Source of the DNA: Thermoanaerobacterales bacterium
GTDB lineage: Bacteria > Bacillota > Thermosediminibacteria > Thermosediminibacterales > Tepidanaerobacteraceae
NCBI GenBank assembly: GCA_012839145.1
Contig: DUNY01000081.1
Location: forward strand, 1 to 9,930
Direction of reading: 5' to 3'
Length of the DNA: 9,930 nt
Below are positions 1 to 7,207 of the stretch, piece after piece. The first letter of the stretch is position 1, and each line of letters begins with the position of its first letter. The notes under the pieces were generated by a model that was given only the letters and a program-made list of their open reading frames with translations, was not told where the DNA came from and ran no database searches. A program made the translations under genes and the position numbers.

Positions 1-1
1 A

Positions 2-136
2 GGCCCGGCGCTCAGCCTTCCCAGCATGCTGGTAATCAACAGTGTTCTAGGGCCCAAGAAGACATTTACGTTTGTACTGCTTGTAATAATCATGTCCACC
101 TTAACCGGATTTGTATTCGGAACGTTATTCGCATGA
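2..136 (+). CDS. YraQ/ArsP-type permease (UPF0718/DUF318), C-terminal end only
   Basis: Only the last 44 residues are visible; the gene enters from the left edge in frame 2 and stops with TGA at 134-136. The fragment starts GPALSLPSMLVI, followed by NSVLGPKKT and a hydrophobic helix ending GFVFGTLFA. From family knowledge, the GPALSLPSM...VLG.KKT pattern followed by a last transmembrane helix is typical of the C terminus of YraQ-family permeases (PF03773), a group that includes the organoarsenical exporter ArsP. These are polytopic inner-membrane proteins. A CPKC thioredoxin gene follows about 70 nt downstream on the same strand, a very common pairing that supports the call. The substrate cannot be told from this fragment. 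The family call is fairly secure despite the short length. Confidence 0.75.
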   Translation, partial: GPALSLPSMLVINSVLGPKKTFTFVLLVIIMSTLTGFVFGTLFA

Positions 137-157
137 TTTCATGCAATTGGAATATTC

Positions 158-190
158 AATAACTTAATAACTTGGGTGCCAGGCACCAAA
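158..190. repeat. 8-bp tandem duplication next to a REP-like palindrome
   Basis: AATAACTT occurs twice head to tail at 158-173. Directly after it, GGTGCCAGGCACC (175-187) is a palindrome around a single central A, extended by TT/AA after one mismatch. It lies between the permease stop and the thioredoxin ribosome binding site. GGTGCC.GGCACC palindromes resemble dispersed REP-type intergenic elements; whether this one is repeated elsewhere in the genome cannot be seen here. Confidence 0.45.
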
Positions 191-197
191 AGGGGTG
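191..197 (+). promoter_or_regulatory. Ribosome binding site fixing the thioredoxin start
   Basis: AGGGGTG lies 11 nt before ATG 209. A longer reading from GTG 176 would start inside the palindrome and place this purine-rich site within the coding region, so ATG 209 is preferred. Confidence 0.6.
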
Positions 198-208
198 AAG
201 ATAAAGAT

Positions 209-451
209 ATGGAAATTAAGATACTGGGGACCGGATGTCCTAAATGCAAGACATTGGAAAAGAATACCCGAGAGGCTGTAAATGAGCTGGGCATAGCCGC
301 CGAAATCGATAAGATAACTGAAATCAACAAGATAATGGACTATGATATTATGTTTACTCCAGGATTGGTCATCAATGGCGAAGTAAAATCTTCAGGGAAA
401 GTTCTTAACAAAGAAGATATAAAAAAATTAATCTCAGAAGCTCAGAATTAA
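209..451 (+). CDS. Small thioredoxin-family protein (redox-active disulfide protein 2 type)
   Basis: An 80-residue cytosolic protein with a single minimal thioredoxin fold. It opens with MEIKILGTGCPKC: strand 1, then the redox motif Cys10-Pro-Lys-Cys13. The cis-proline loop appears as FTPGLVING (49-57), with Pro51 facing the active site, and the protein ends in an amphipathic helix KEDIKKLISEA. Length and motif layout match the small redox-active disulfide protein 2 family (thioredoxin_3-like). From family knowledge these are dithiol-disulfide exchangers, often encoded beside YraQ/ArsP permeases. Here the gene follows such a permease, suggesting that it supplies reducing equivalents or a thiol relay for the transported compound; that role is inference. 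ATG 209 is chosen over GTG 176 on ribosome binding site position and because family members begin just before the first beta strand. Confidence 0.88.
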   Translation: MEIKILGTGCPKCKTLEKNTREAVNELGIAAEIDKITEINKIMDYDIMFTPGLVINGEVKSSGKVLNKEDIKKLISEAQN

Positions 452-454
452 TAT

Positions 455-497
455 AAAACGGGGATCATTCTTCAGTAGGATGATTCCCGTTTTCCTT
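455..497 (+). terminator. Intrinsic terminator after the thioredoxin gene
   Basis: AAAACGGGGATCAT (455-468) pairs with ATGATTCCCGTTTT (480-493) over 14 bp with one G-U wobble, around an 11-nt loop, starting 4 nt after the stop codon. The right arm ends in TTTT and is followed by CCTTT. It closes the permease-thioredoxin unit. The A-run at the left arm makes it usable from the minus strand too. Confidence 0.88.
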
Positions 498-521
498 TAT
501 ACGCCTGGAGTATAATTAAAA

Positions 522-676
522 CTAAGATTGCTCTTTATTTTTAGTTTCTTCATCGCTCTTATGGCTGTTTTCGCCATCATCTTCCACAATCTCCAGGGAA
601 CAACAGCTTAAGACCCTATTTTTTCACCGATTAATTTATCATTTCCTATTCCTTCTTTGTATAAACTTTTATTCTT
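522..676 (-). pseudogene. Possible decayed small gene with a Cys-Cys motif and acidic tail
   Basis: Two abutting minus-strand reading frames look like pieces of one short protein split by a frameshift. Positions 676-608 read a segment containing YKEGIGNDKLIGEKIGS then a stop. A second frame (623-522) reads LSCCSLEIVEDDGENS and continues to a Lys/Glu-rich end KNKEQS and a stop. Joined near 608-613 they would give roughly GEKIG-SCCSLEIVEDD plus an acidic tail. No start codon with a ribosome binding site is visible. Short proteins with a vicinal Cys pair occur near permease/thioredoxin loci, which is the reason to flag it, but the link is inference. It could equally be chance open frame in intergenic DNA. 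Confidence 0.3.
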
Positions 677-694
677 TTAAAATTAATGGAACCG

Positions 695-722
695 TTGAAC
701 TACATTTAGCGTCTAATATTAT
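695..722 (+). promoter_or_regulatory. Candidate sigma-A-type promoter for the macroglobulin operon
   Basis: TTGAAC (695-700), a 16-nt spacer and TATTAT (717-722) give a reasonable -35/-10 pair. Transcription would begin near 729, leaving a leader of about 20 nt that contains the GAGGAG site at 736-741. Other AT-rich -10-like boxes lie nearby, so the exact pairing is uncertain. Confidence 0.4.
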
Positions 723-735
723 AAGGAGTTTTTGT

Positions 736-741
736 GAGGAG
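736..741 (+). promoter_or_regulatory. Ribosome binding site of the macroglobulin-like gene
   Basis: GAGGAG sits 8 nt before ATG 750. An ATG at 742 is too close to it and out of frame, so 750 is the start. Confidence 0.8.
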
Positions 742-749
742 ATGACAAA

Positions 750-3700
750 ATGCAAAAATCAAAGCGTTATTCGGCTTTGTTCCTTGTTGTAGTAATACTG
801 CTGGTGTTCGGTGTAACCATATATAGAGGCAAAAACACCCCCACCACAATCGTTTTAGCATCGGAAATTACCATGGAACCTACAAAGCATGACAGTGCAG
901 GGACGGACCTGGATACGGAATTTATTTTTTCCGGTAAGTCACCTTTGGATCCGAAACTTATCCGAGAAAACCTAAAAGTGGAACCGGCTATCGATTTTAC
1001 AGTTAAAAAAGATAAGGATAAGCAAAGGGTCTTGGTAATCCCGCAAGAGCCCTTGGAACCGCAAAAAATATACAGATTTTCGATGGGATCAGAAACTGAT
1101 GCATCCCTTAAATGGGCCTTCCAGACCAAAGGAGATTTTAAGGTGGTAGCCACCCTTCCTCGGGATCAGTCTACCGGGGTACCCACAGGCACGGGAATTG
1201 AAATTACCTTTAGTCATTTGAATTTTGAAAGGATACAGGAGTTTTTTACTATAAGTCCTCAGGTGGAAGGGACTTTCGAGGTACATAAAAAAACTGCGGT
1301 TTTTGTGCCGAAAAGTTTAGAGCCTGAAACCATTTACACCATTACCGTGAAAAAAGGCCTGCCCCTTTCAGGCAGCAGCCAGGCTTTGGAAGAGGATTTT
1401 ACTTTTCAATTTGAAACCTCAGGTGAGTCCCGGCAGAATTACGATTTTAGCTTTTATAAGCCTATCTGCGAATTTGACACCGATGATAAGCCAGTTTTAC
1501 AATTCAGCTACTTCAGTTGGGACAGTAATACCTTACCTAAGGACATGGAATTTGTCGTTTATAAATACCAAAGTGCAGGTGAATACATCAAAGCCTTGCA
1601 AGAAAGGCAAAAAGTGCCTTATTGGGCTTATAGAAGCCGCCAGAAATATCAGGAAGACGCCTCCAAGCTGCAATCTATACTCCAGTTTTCCACTCCTGTA
1701 ATAGATTTTGACTACACAAAATTCGTAGAATTTCCCGAAACCTTGCCTACCGGTTATTACTTGGCAGAAACAACCATACGTGATATTCGCCGTCAAGTAT
1801 GGTTTCAGGTGACAGACCTTTCCCTATATGCCGCCGTTGACAAAAATAACACCTTTGTATGGGTAAATGACTTGTCCGACGGTTTACCGGTAGCAGGGGC
1901 AAAAATCCAGCTATGGGACAGTGATAGGTCAGCGGTTACCGACGATAAGGGTTTAGCCCGGCTTACTACCCCCGAAGAAAACTCCACCGGAGTTTACGGG
2001 GTGATTTTCAAAGACAGTAAAGAGGCAGTCCTCGCCATTTCTCCCTGGTACCAATGGGATCCTGAGTCGGAGGCTCGAAGGGAATTCGCCCAAGATTACT
2101 GGAAATACCTTTACCTTGACAGGACCTTATATAAACCAGATGATACCATCCACTTCTGGGGACTTGTAAAGCCCCGGGCTGAAAAGGCAAAGCCTCTGGA
2201 TACAGTTACAGTATCTCTTTCGTCAGGAGGATGGCGGGATAATCCCGTTATCGACAGCAAGGAAATTACACTGGATGGTTTTAGCTTTACGGACAACATG
2301 AAATTGCCCAACTTAACTCCGGGCTGGTACTATTTGGAAGTAAAATCCGGAGATTATGTAATTACCTCTGAGAATTTTGAAGTTCAAACTTATTCTAAAC
2401 CCGCCTACAAAATAGATATCGAGCCTTCAAAAAAAGCTGCGTATATAGGAGATAAGATGAGTTTTCAAGTAAAGGCTACCTTTCTTGAAGGCACTCCCGC
2501 TGCCTATGTACCTTTGGAATACCATATTCAGGAACGCGGAAACGGCAATGTCACTACCGATGATGAGGGTAATGCCAGTATAAGTTATTCTCCTTCATTT
2601 CAGCAGGATCGGTACAGCCCAATTCAATCTCGGCGGCTGTTTTTGACGGCCAAACTGCCGGAATCCGGAGAAATCACCGGTGAAGCCGCTGTATTTGTGC
2701 TGAATAATGATATCGGTATTGATGTTTCCAATAAGGTGGAAGGCCAAACCGGAACCTTGGAAATGAATCTGAATAGGCTTACGGTGGACCGAGTAAACAG
2801 CGGTCAGGTGGAACCTTGGGATAAAGATGCATTTAAAAGCGGTCCGGCCACAAATCACCCGGTAAAGGTCAAAGTATATCGTGAGGTCTGGGAAAAACGT
2901 GAGGTGGGAAAATATTATGATTTTATAAATAAAAAGGTGGAGACTCGTTATACTTATGATTATAAAAAAGTGTTTGAAATTGAAGGTCAGACCACTACGG
3001 ACCAAGGAGGTAAAGCCACCTTCTCTTTCCCTGTGAAAAATAAAGAATCCTACTTGGCAGAAATTACAGCTCAAGACTTCAAAGGCAATCCTGCTATTTG
3101 TGAGCATCGTGTTTTAGGTCCGGGTTTTCGCAGGTATTATGACTATTCATGGTACTATTTGGAAGGCAAAACCCATTATAAATCGGGAGAAGAGGTAAAG
3201 CTTTTCATGAAACAAAATGAGGCCACCATACCCTCTCGTACCAATGGCTTTCTGTTTTTCATGGCTCAAGATGGTATCCTGGAAACACAAGTGAAAGATT
3301 CTCCCGAATTTAACACGGTTTTCAAGCAGGAGCTCATTCCAAATTTCATGGTCAGGGGAGTTTACTTTGATGGCCGAAATTACCACGAAGCCTACGATTT
3401 TTCAGTAAACTATGATAAAGAAGAGAAAGCCCTAAAGATAGATGTTAAAACCGATAAAGATGAGTATAAGCCTAAAGATACCGTCAAAGCAGAGGTGGAG
3501 GTTACCGACGGTAAAGGTAATCCGGTAAAAGCTTTGGTAAATGTAAATCTAGTGGATGAGGCCCTTTATGCCTTAAAGGACCAACATGTGGATATTCTAG
3601 GCCGCATATATCAAGATACCTATTATTCCGGCATTAAAACAACCCATTACACCCATGATACTCCTGATATGCTCTCAGGCGGTGCTGAGAAAGGCGGTGA

Positions 3701-5579
3701 GGGCGGTTCTGAGAGAAGGGATTTTAAAGATACCGTTATATTTAAAACTTTGACCACCAATAAGCAGGGAAGAGCTCAAGTATCCTTTCAAGTCCCGGAT
3801 AATCTCACTTCCTGGCGGCTTACATGCCAGGCTGTTACTGAGGACCTCTCGGCAGCTACCAAGACGGCACCGGTAGTGGTAAAACTGCCCTTTTTCGTGG
3901 ATATGGTGGTAAATGACATCTACCTGGCAGGGGACCAACCGGTGATACCACTGCGTGCTTTCGGCAACAAATTGAAAGCAGGTACCACTGTTACCTACGA
4001 AGGGGTGCTTAAGACGGTCGAAAAAACCGAAACCTACAGCATGTCAGGCAAGGCTTACACCATGACACCCTGGCAACTGCCGTCGCTGGAAAAAGGCAAA
4101 TATGAACTGACCGTTACCGGGAAAACTGACGGAGGGCTTACTGATACCCTGACATTGGAATTTAATGTGGTGGATAGTCTTTTAACAAAACGGCAGGTGG
4201 ACTTTTGGCTAATGGAAGAAAAACTCCAGATAAAAGGTGCTGTGGATACCCCTACATCCTTGACCTTCACCGACTATGAGGGGTCTCAGTACCTAAACAT
4301 GTTATTCCGACTGAACTGGGCTGATGGCAGCCGCATAGATCAGAAAATTGCCCCACATACAGCCCGAAAACTGCTGAAACAGTATTTTCCCCATACGGTA
4401 TGGGCAGATGAACCGGATGAAGACTTAGAGCTTGCCCAATACCAAACCGCCGAAGGCGGCATTGCTCTCCTTCCATACAGCGGAGCAGATCTGGAGCTTT
4501 CAGCCAAGCTGGCCAACCTTTGTAGCGACGTTTTTGACCGTTCGGCACTGGCAGATTACTTCCATAAAATAGCACAGGATCCGAAAGAAACCCGTGAGCG
4601 CAGTGTTATTGCCCTTTACGGCCTTGCCGCCCTTGATGAGCCTGTGCTTACTGAGCTTAAAATCCTTTCAGGGCAAAAGGACTTGACCGTGAAGGAACAG
4701 TTGTACATTGCTCTGGGCTGCTTGCAGATTGGCGATGAACCCTCAGCATCTAAATGGCTGAAAACCATTCTAAAAGAGAAGGGTGAAGACTTGGGTACCC
4801 AACTCCGGATAAATACAGGCCAGGATCAGGATGACATTCTGGAGGCTACCGCCCTGGCATCAATAATCAGCGCAGGATTGAATCTGGATGAACAAAATAA
4901 GCTGCAGGCCTATTTGTTGGAGAACGCCGGAAAGGACATTCTTCTGTATATAGAACAGCTGATGTTTTTGAATAAAACCCTGCCGCGACTCCCGGAAGAG
5001 GCTGTAAGCTTTGACTACTGGCTGGAGGGTAAGCGCGAAAAGGTTACACTAAAGCCAAGAGAGACCTTCTCTCTGCTCCTAACACCGGAAAAACTCACTA
5101 CACTGAAGTTTAACAACATTAAAGGCCGGGTCGGCGTTACCGCTGTTTATCCCACAGCTTTTAAGCCGTCTTCGGAATCTACCTCCGATGAAGTTAAGGT
5201 GACAAGAAACTATGAGGTTTCAGGAAAAACCGGAGGACCTTTTGATGTCAATGATATAATTAAAATCAACATTTCTTATGAGTTCGGCTCCAAAGCCCCT
5301 GACGGCCCATATATCATTACAGACTTCCTGCCAGCGGGACTAAAGATTATAGAGAGGCCGTATTATCATGGAGAAGGGGATTATTATACAAGATATCCGG
5401 TACAGATAGACGGTCAGAAGGTGACTTTTGCCGCTTATGAAAAGAAAAACTGGCATTTCAATTACTATGCCCGGGTAATCAATCCCGGCAAGTTCAAAGC
5501 AGAACCTGCCATCGTACAACAGATGAAGAGCGGCAAGATTTACAGTGTTACAAAAGGGGATAGGATGAGTATTAAATGA
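750..5579 (+). CDS. Membrane-anchored alpha-2-macroglobulin-like protein, thioester motif absent
   Basis: A 1609-residue extracytoplasmic protein. Residues 8-24 form one hydrophobic segment; no lipobox Cys follows, so it is probably an uncleaved N-terminal anchor. Rough order: two Ig-like (Big_5-like) domains, about 35-112 and 130-224; macroglobulin domains from about 235, with VWVNDLSDGLPVAGAKI near 370; the MG2 signature YLDRTLYKPDDTIHFWGLV near 455-475; another MG domain from about 548; a bait-region-type domain from about 800 to 960 ending in NVNLVDEALYAL; a Gly/Glu linker (977-990); the conserved A2M segment F..L.TN..G.A.VSF.VPDNLTSWR from about 992; a helical thioester-domain-like region (about 1170-1415); and a C-terminal MG domain (about 1490-1609). 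Where active family members carry C.EQ, this protein reads MLFRLNWADGSRIDQ (1184-1198), and none of its few Cys residues lies in a CxEQ context. From family knowledge, bacterial macroglobulins trap proteases at the cell envelope; thioester-less ones, such as E. coli YfaS, cannot couple covalently. No penicillin-binding protein pbpC is adjacent, unlike many Gram-negative loci. It is co-encoded with the next gene. Confidence 0.9.
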   Translation: MQKSKRYSALFLVVVILLVFGVTIYRGKNTPTTIVLASEITMEPTKHDSAGTDLDTEFIFSGKSPLDPKLIRENLKVEPAIDFTVKKDKDKQRVLVIPQEPLEPQKIYRFSMGSETDASLKWAFQTKGDFKVVATLPRDQSTGVPTGTGIEITFSHLNFERIQEFFTISPQVEGTFEVHKKTAVFVPKSLEPETIYTITVKKGLPLSGSSQALEEDFTFQFETSGESRQNYDFSFYKPICEFDTDDKPVLQFSYFSWDSNTLPKDMEFVVYKYQSAGEYIKALQERQKVPYWAYRSRQKYQEDASKLQSILQFSTPVIDFDYTKFVEFPETLPTGYYLAETTIRDIRRQVWFQVTDLSLYAAVDKNNTFVWVNDLSDGLPVAGAKIQLWDSDRSAVTDDKGLARLTTPEENSTGVYGVIFKDSKEAVLAISPWYQWDPESEARREFAQDYWKYLYLDRTLYKPDDTIHFWGLVKPRAEKAKPLDTVTVSLSSGGWRDNPVIDSKEITLDGFSFTDNMKLPNLTPGWYYLEVKSGDYVITSENFEVQTYSKPAYKIDIEPSKKAAYIGDKMSFQVKATFLEGTPAAYVPLEYHIQERGNGNVTTDDEGNASISYSPSFQQDRYSPIQSRRLFLTAKLPESGEITGEAAVFVLNNDIGIDVSNKVEGQTGTLEMNLNRLTVDRVNSGQVEPWDKDAFKSGPATNHPVKVKVYREVWEKREVGKYYDFINKKVETRYTYDYKKVFEIEGQTTTDQGGKATFSFPVKNKESYLAEITAQDFKGNPAICEHRVLGPGFRRYYDYSWYYLEGKTHYKSGEEVKLFMKQNEATIPSRTNGFLFFMAQDGILETQVKDSPEFNTVFKQELIPNFMVRGVYFDGRNYHEAYDFSVNYDKEEKALKIDVKTDKDEYKPKDTVKAEVEVTDGKGNPVKALVNVNLVDEALYALKDQHVDILGRIYQDTYYSGIKTTHYTHDTPDMLSGGAEKGGEGGSERRDFKDTVIFKTLTTNKQGRAQVSFQVPDNLTSWRLTCQAVTEDLSAATKTAPVVVKLPFFVDMVVNDIYLAGDQPVIPLRAFGNKLKAGTTVTYEGVLKTVEKTETYSMSGKAYTMTPWQLPSLEKGKYELTVTGKTDGGLTDTLTLEFNVVDSLLTKRQVDFWLMEEKLQIKGAVDTPTSLTFTDYEGSQYLNMLFRLNWADGSRIDQKIAPHTARKLLKQYFPHTVWADEPDEDLELAQYQTAEGGIALLPYSGADLELSAKLANLCSDVFDRSALADYFHKIAQDPKETRERSVIALYGLAALDEPVLTELKILSGQKDLTVKEQLYIALGCLQIGDEPSASKWLKTILKEKGEDLGTQLRINTGQDQDDILEATALASIISAGLNLDEQNKLQAYLLENAGKDILLYIEQLMFLNKTLPRLPEEAVSFDYWLEGKREKVTLKPRETFSLLLTPEKLTTLKFNNIKGRVGVTAVYPTAFKPSSESTSDEVKVTRNYEVSGKTGGPFDVNDIIKINISYEFGSKAPDGPYIITDFLPAGLKIIERPYYHGEGDYYTRYPVQIDGQKVTFAAYEKKNWHFNYYARVINPGKFKAEPAIVQQMKSGKIYSVTKGDRMSIK
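3678..3719 (+). other. Gly/Glu-rich low-complexity linker in the macroglobulin-like protein
   Basis: Encodes residues 977-990, GGAEKGGEGGSERR, a flexible charged stretch between the bait-region-type domain and the conserved A2M domain. The Lys and paired Arg make it an exposed protease-accessible site in principle. Whether it is the functional bait is inference. Confidence 0.5.
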
Positions 5580-6457
5580 AAAAGCTGACTGTATTTTTTA
5601 TAATGCTTTGTTTCTGGGTGGCCTTGGCTAGTTTCGCCCCTGAAACCCGTAAATCGGAAAATTCCCGGACCTACGAGACACCTCAGGCTACCCACCCAAA
5701 TAATTTCTTTGACCCCCGGTATTTTAATCCCAAGACCTTAGACGAGGGGGAAACCTCCGTCGGTAGAATTTGCGGGGCTGTAGTTCCCCACCATCTTTTA
5801 GCCCATCGGCTCATGGCTGAAGTTTTCGCAAGACTGCAGAAAAATCCCCCTTCCTTGCTAGTTTTGCTTGGACCAAACCATTACAACCGGGGAGCTCGGA
5901 TTCTAACCAGCAGCCTGGGCTGGCAGACGCCTTTTGGTACAGTAGAGGTGAATGATGAAATAATTCAGCAAGTGCTGGAAACTCAAATGGTTAAAGTAGA
6001 TGATTATGCATTTGCCGAAGAGCACTCCATTGGCAACCTGATGCCATTTGTGAAATACTATCTCCCCCACGCTAAGGTAGTGCCCATTATATACCATTAT
6101 GATGTATCAAAAAAAGAGGCGGCACTTATGGCCGAGTATTTATCAAGCCTAATTGAGGATGATGGAGTTGTAATTGCATCCGTGGATTTTTCTCACTATC
6201 TTACTCGGCATGAGGCTGAAGAAAAGGATCGGGAAACCTTAAAAATAATAGAAGAAGGTAATTTTGATACCCTTTTCACCATGGGGAATGACCATCTTGA
6301 CTCACCTGCGGCCTTGGTTACCCTGTTTCTTGCCATGAAAAACTTAGGTATACAGGACTTTAATCTCTTAGACCACACCAACTCAGGCATTATAATGGGA
6401 AATGATATGATAGAAACTACAAGTTATATGACCATGTTATTTCAAAAACTTGATTAA
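5576..6457 (+). CDS. amrB: MEMO-family protein (AmmeMemoRadiSam system protein B) with signal peptide
   Basis: A 293-residue protein. Its ATG overlaps the upstream TGA (ATGA), with AGGA 10 nt before the start inside the upstream gene, so it is probably translationally coupled. Residues 4-21 (a hydrophobic run ending ALASFA) look like a signal peptide, then a polar linker to about 60. The MEMO domain (about 65-290) shows VVPHH (His72/73), LLGPNHY (His102), an EEHSIGNLMPF motif (148-158), SVDFSHY (His207) and GNDMIETTSY near the end. From family knowledge MEMO proteins share the class III extradiol dioxygenase (LigB) fold, with two or three His plus a Cys (Cys244 in human MEMO1) around a metal site. 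The Cys-equivalent region here reads HLDSPAALVTL, with no Cys. Family assignment is secure; the molecular function is not known. No AmmeMemoRadiSam radical SAM or AMMECR1 partner lies in the window. Its export and pairing with a macroglobulin-like protein suggest an envelope role (inference). Confidence 0.88.
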   Translation: MKKLTVFFIMLCFWVALASFAPETRKSENSRTYETPQATHPNNFFDPRYFNPKTLDEGETSVGRICGAVVPHHLLAHRLMAEVFARLQKNPPSLLVLLGPNHYNRGARILTSSLGWQTPFGTVEVNDEIIQQVLETQMVKVDDYAFAEEHSIGNLMPFVKYYLPHAKVVPIIYHYDVSKKEAALMAEYLSSLIEDDGVVIASVDFSHYLTRHEAEEKDRETLKIIEEGNFDTLFTMGNDHLDSPAALVTLFLAMKNLGIQDFNLLDHTNSGIIMGNDMIETTSYMTMLFQKLD

Positions 6458-6554
6458 TGGTAAATAAGGACACGCAGTTATAGCTGCAAAAAGAATTAAT
6501 CCTTTTATGGAGTAAGCCTTGGGCATTAAGCATATCATCGTCAAAATTGAACTG

Positions 6555-6619
6555 AAATGCCCCCTTTATAGTAACAGTTTTATTGTTTCAACTGTCTCAT
6601 ATAAAGGGGGATATCATTT
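6555..6619. terminator. Large convergent hairpin, possible bidirectional terminator
   Basis: CCCCCTTTATA (6560-6570) and TATAAAGGGGG (6600-6610) are perfect 11-bp arms. Inside them ACAGTT (6574-6579) pairs with AACTGT (6590-6595) around a 10-nt loop. Outside, AAATG (6555-6559) pairs with CATTT (6615-6619) across a 4-nt bulge. It lies about 100 nt after the MEMO gene and before the oppositely oriented membrane gene. It lacks a proper U-tract on either strand, so a terminator role is inferred from position; a small mobile palindrome is the alternative. Confidence 0.45.
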
Positions 6620-6657
6620 ATAGAGTATCTCCTGCCAATTATAATTTTGGTATATTA

Positions 6658-6707
6658 ATGTCTCAGATAATACTTCTCACCTTGTTCTGAGATATAATTT
6701 ATCAGAA
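6658..6707 (-). terminator. Weak overlapping hairpins after the small membrane protein gene
   Basis: TCTCAG (6661-6666) can pair with CTGAGA (6687-6692), extending by three pairs outward. The same right arm, as TTCTGA (6685-6690), can instead pair with TCAGAA (6702-6707) next to the stop codon. The two folds exclude each other. No T-rich tract follows on the minus strand, so this is at best a weak 3'-end structure. Confidence 0.25.
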
Positions 6708-7106
6708 TTATCCATGGTTTTTCATATATCTATTATAACCTAACTTATATGTGATATCAGTAAAGGCCATGTAAAATAAAAGCACTGTTGCCATAGGAAA
6801 AGGAAATAGTATCGCGAGAAGTTTCCAAATAGTGTCTATCCCAAATGCGCTGTAAAACTCCCAGTAAAATATTAAAGAAGCAATCACACCTACTATAGGT
6901 ATCAGGAGAACTAAAGCCCACCAGGCACTACGTTTTATGATGTGAAAAAATAAGATAAACTGCAGAAAAGGAACAAATGCAAACCAGTGATTATCAAGAC
7001 CCGCCTTCCTACCTATACTATAAAAAGCACAGGCATTGGCTATATAAAGCGAAATCGCTACTAAATACGTGTAGACAACAATGATAGAATCGGAACTTTC
7101 CAGCAT
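6708..7106 (-). CDS. Small four-helix membrane protein, DUF5684-like
   Basis: A 132-residue, strongly hydrophobic protein with about four transmembrane segments (near 8-30, 41-58, 60-83 and 92-115) and a basic C-terminal tail. The pattern GRKAGLDNHWFAFVPFLQFILFFHI, then WWALVLLIPIVGVI, resembles small membrane proteins annotated as DUF5684 or signal-peptidase-like, in which a '.GK..W.alIP.yn' loop joins the first two helices and 'WW..L.iP.v' opens the next. This is recognition by pattern only; no enzymatic motif is visible and no function is claimed. The start at 7106 is supported by GAGGGGAG (7114-7121) 7 nt upstream. It lies 102 nt downstream of bioY on the same strand, but a candidate promoter in that gap suggests separate transcription. 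Confidence 0.75.
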   Translation of the reverse strand: MLESSDSIIVVYTYLVAISLYIANACAFYSIGRKAGLDNHWFAFVPFLQFILFFHIIKRSAWWALVLLIPIVGVIASLIFYWEFYSAFGIDTIWKLLAILFPFPMATVLLFYMAFTDITYKLGYNRYMKNHG

Positions 7107-7137
7107 ATCAAAACTCCCCTCTTTGTTTTTAATATAT

Positions 7138-7165
7138 ATTATGATATGACTTCAAGCTTTGCTAA
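7138..7165 (-). promoter_or_regulatory. Candidate promoter of the small membrane protein gene
   Basis: On the minus strand TTAGCA (7165-7160), 16 nt, then CATAAT (7143-7138). The start would fall near 7131, leaving a leader of about 25 nt with the ribosome binding site at 7121-7114. The -35 is weak. Confidence 0.3.
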
Positions 7166-7207
7166 TTAGATGAGTTCCGATATTTTCACTACTGTCATAT
7201 TTTTATT

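Noticed and set aside
176..208. Upstream GTG start extending the thioredoxin protein by 11 residues
   Set aside because: It begins within a palindromic repeat, has no ribosome binding site, and the family starts just before the CPKC strand; ATG 209 has AGGGGTG upstream.
2595..3107. 170-codon minus-strand open frame
   Set aside because: It lies wholly inside the macroglobulin-like gene on the opposite strand, has no family resemblance, and is a shadow of the real coding frame.
6474..6487. Short GCAG/CTGC hairpin just after the MEMO gene as its terminator
   Set aside because: The stem is only 4 bp and is followed by an A-run, not a T-run.
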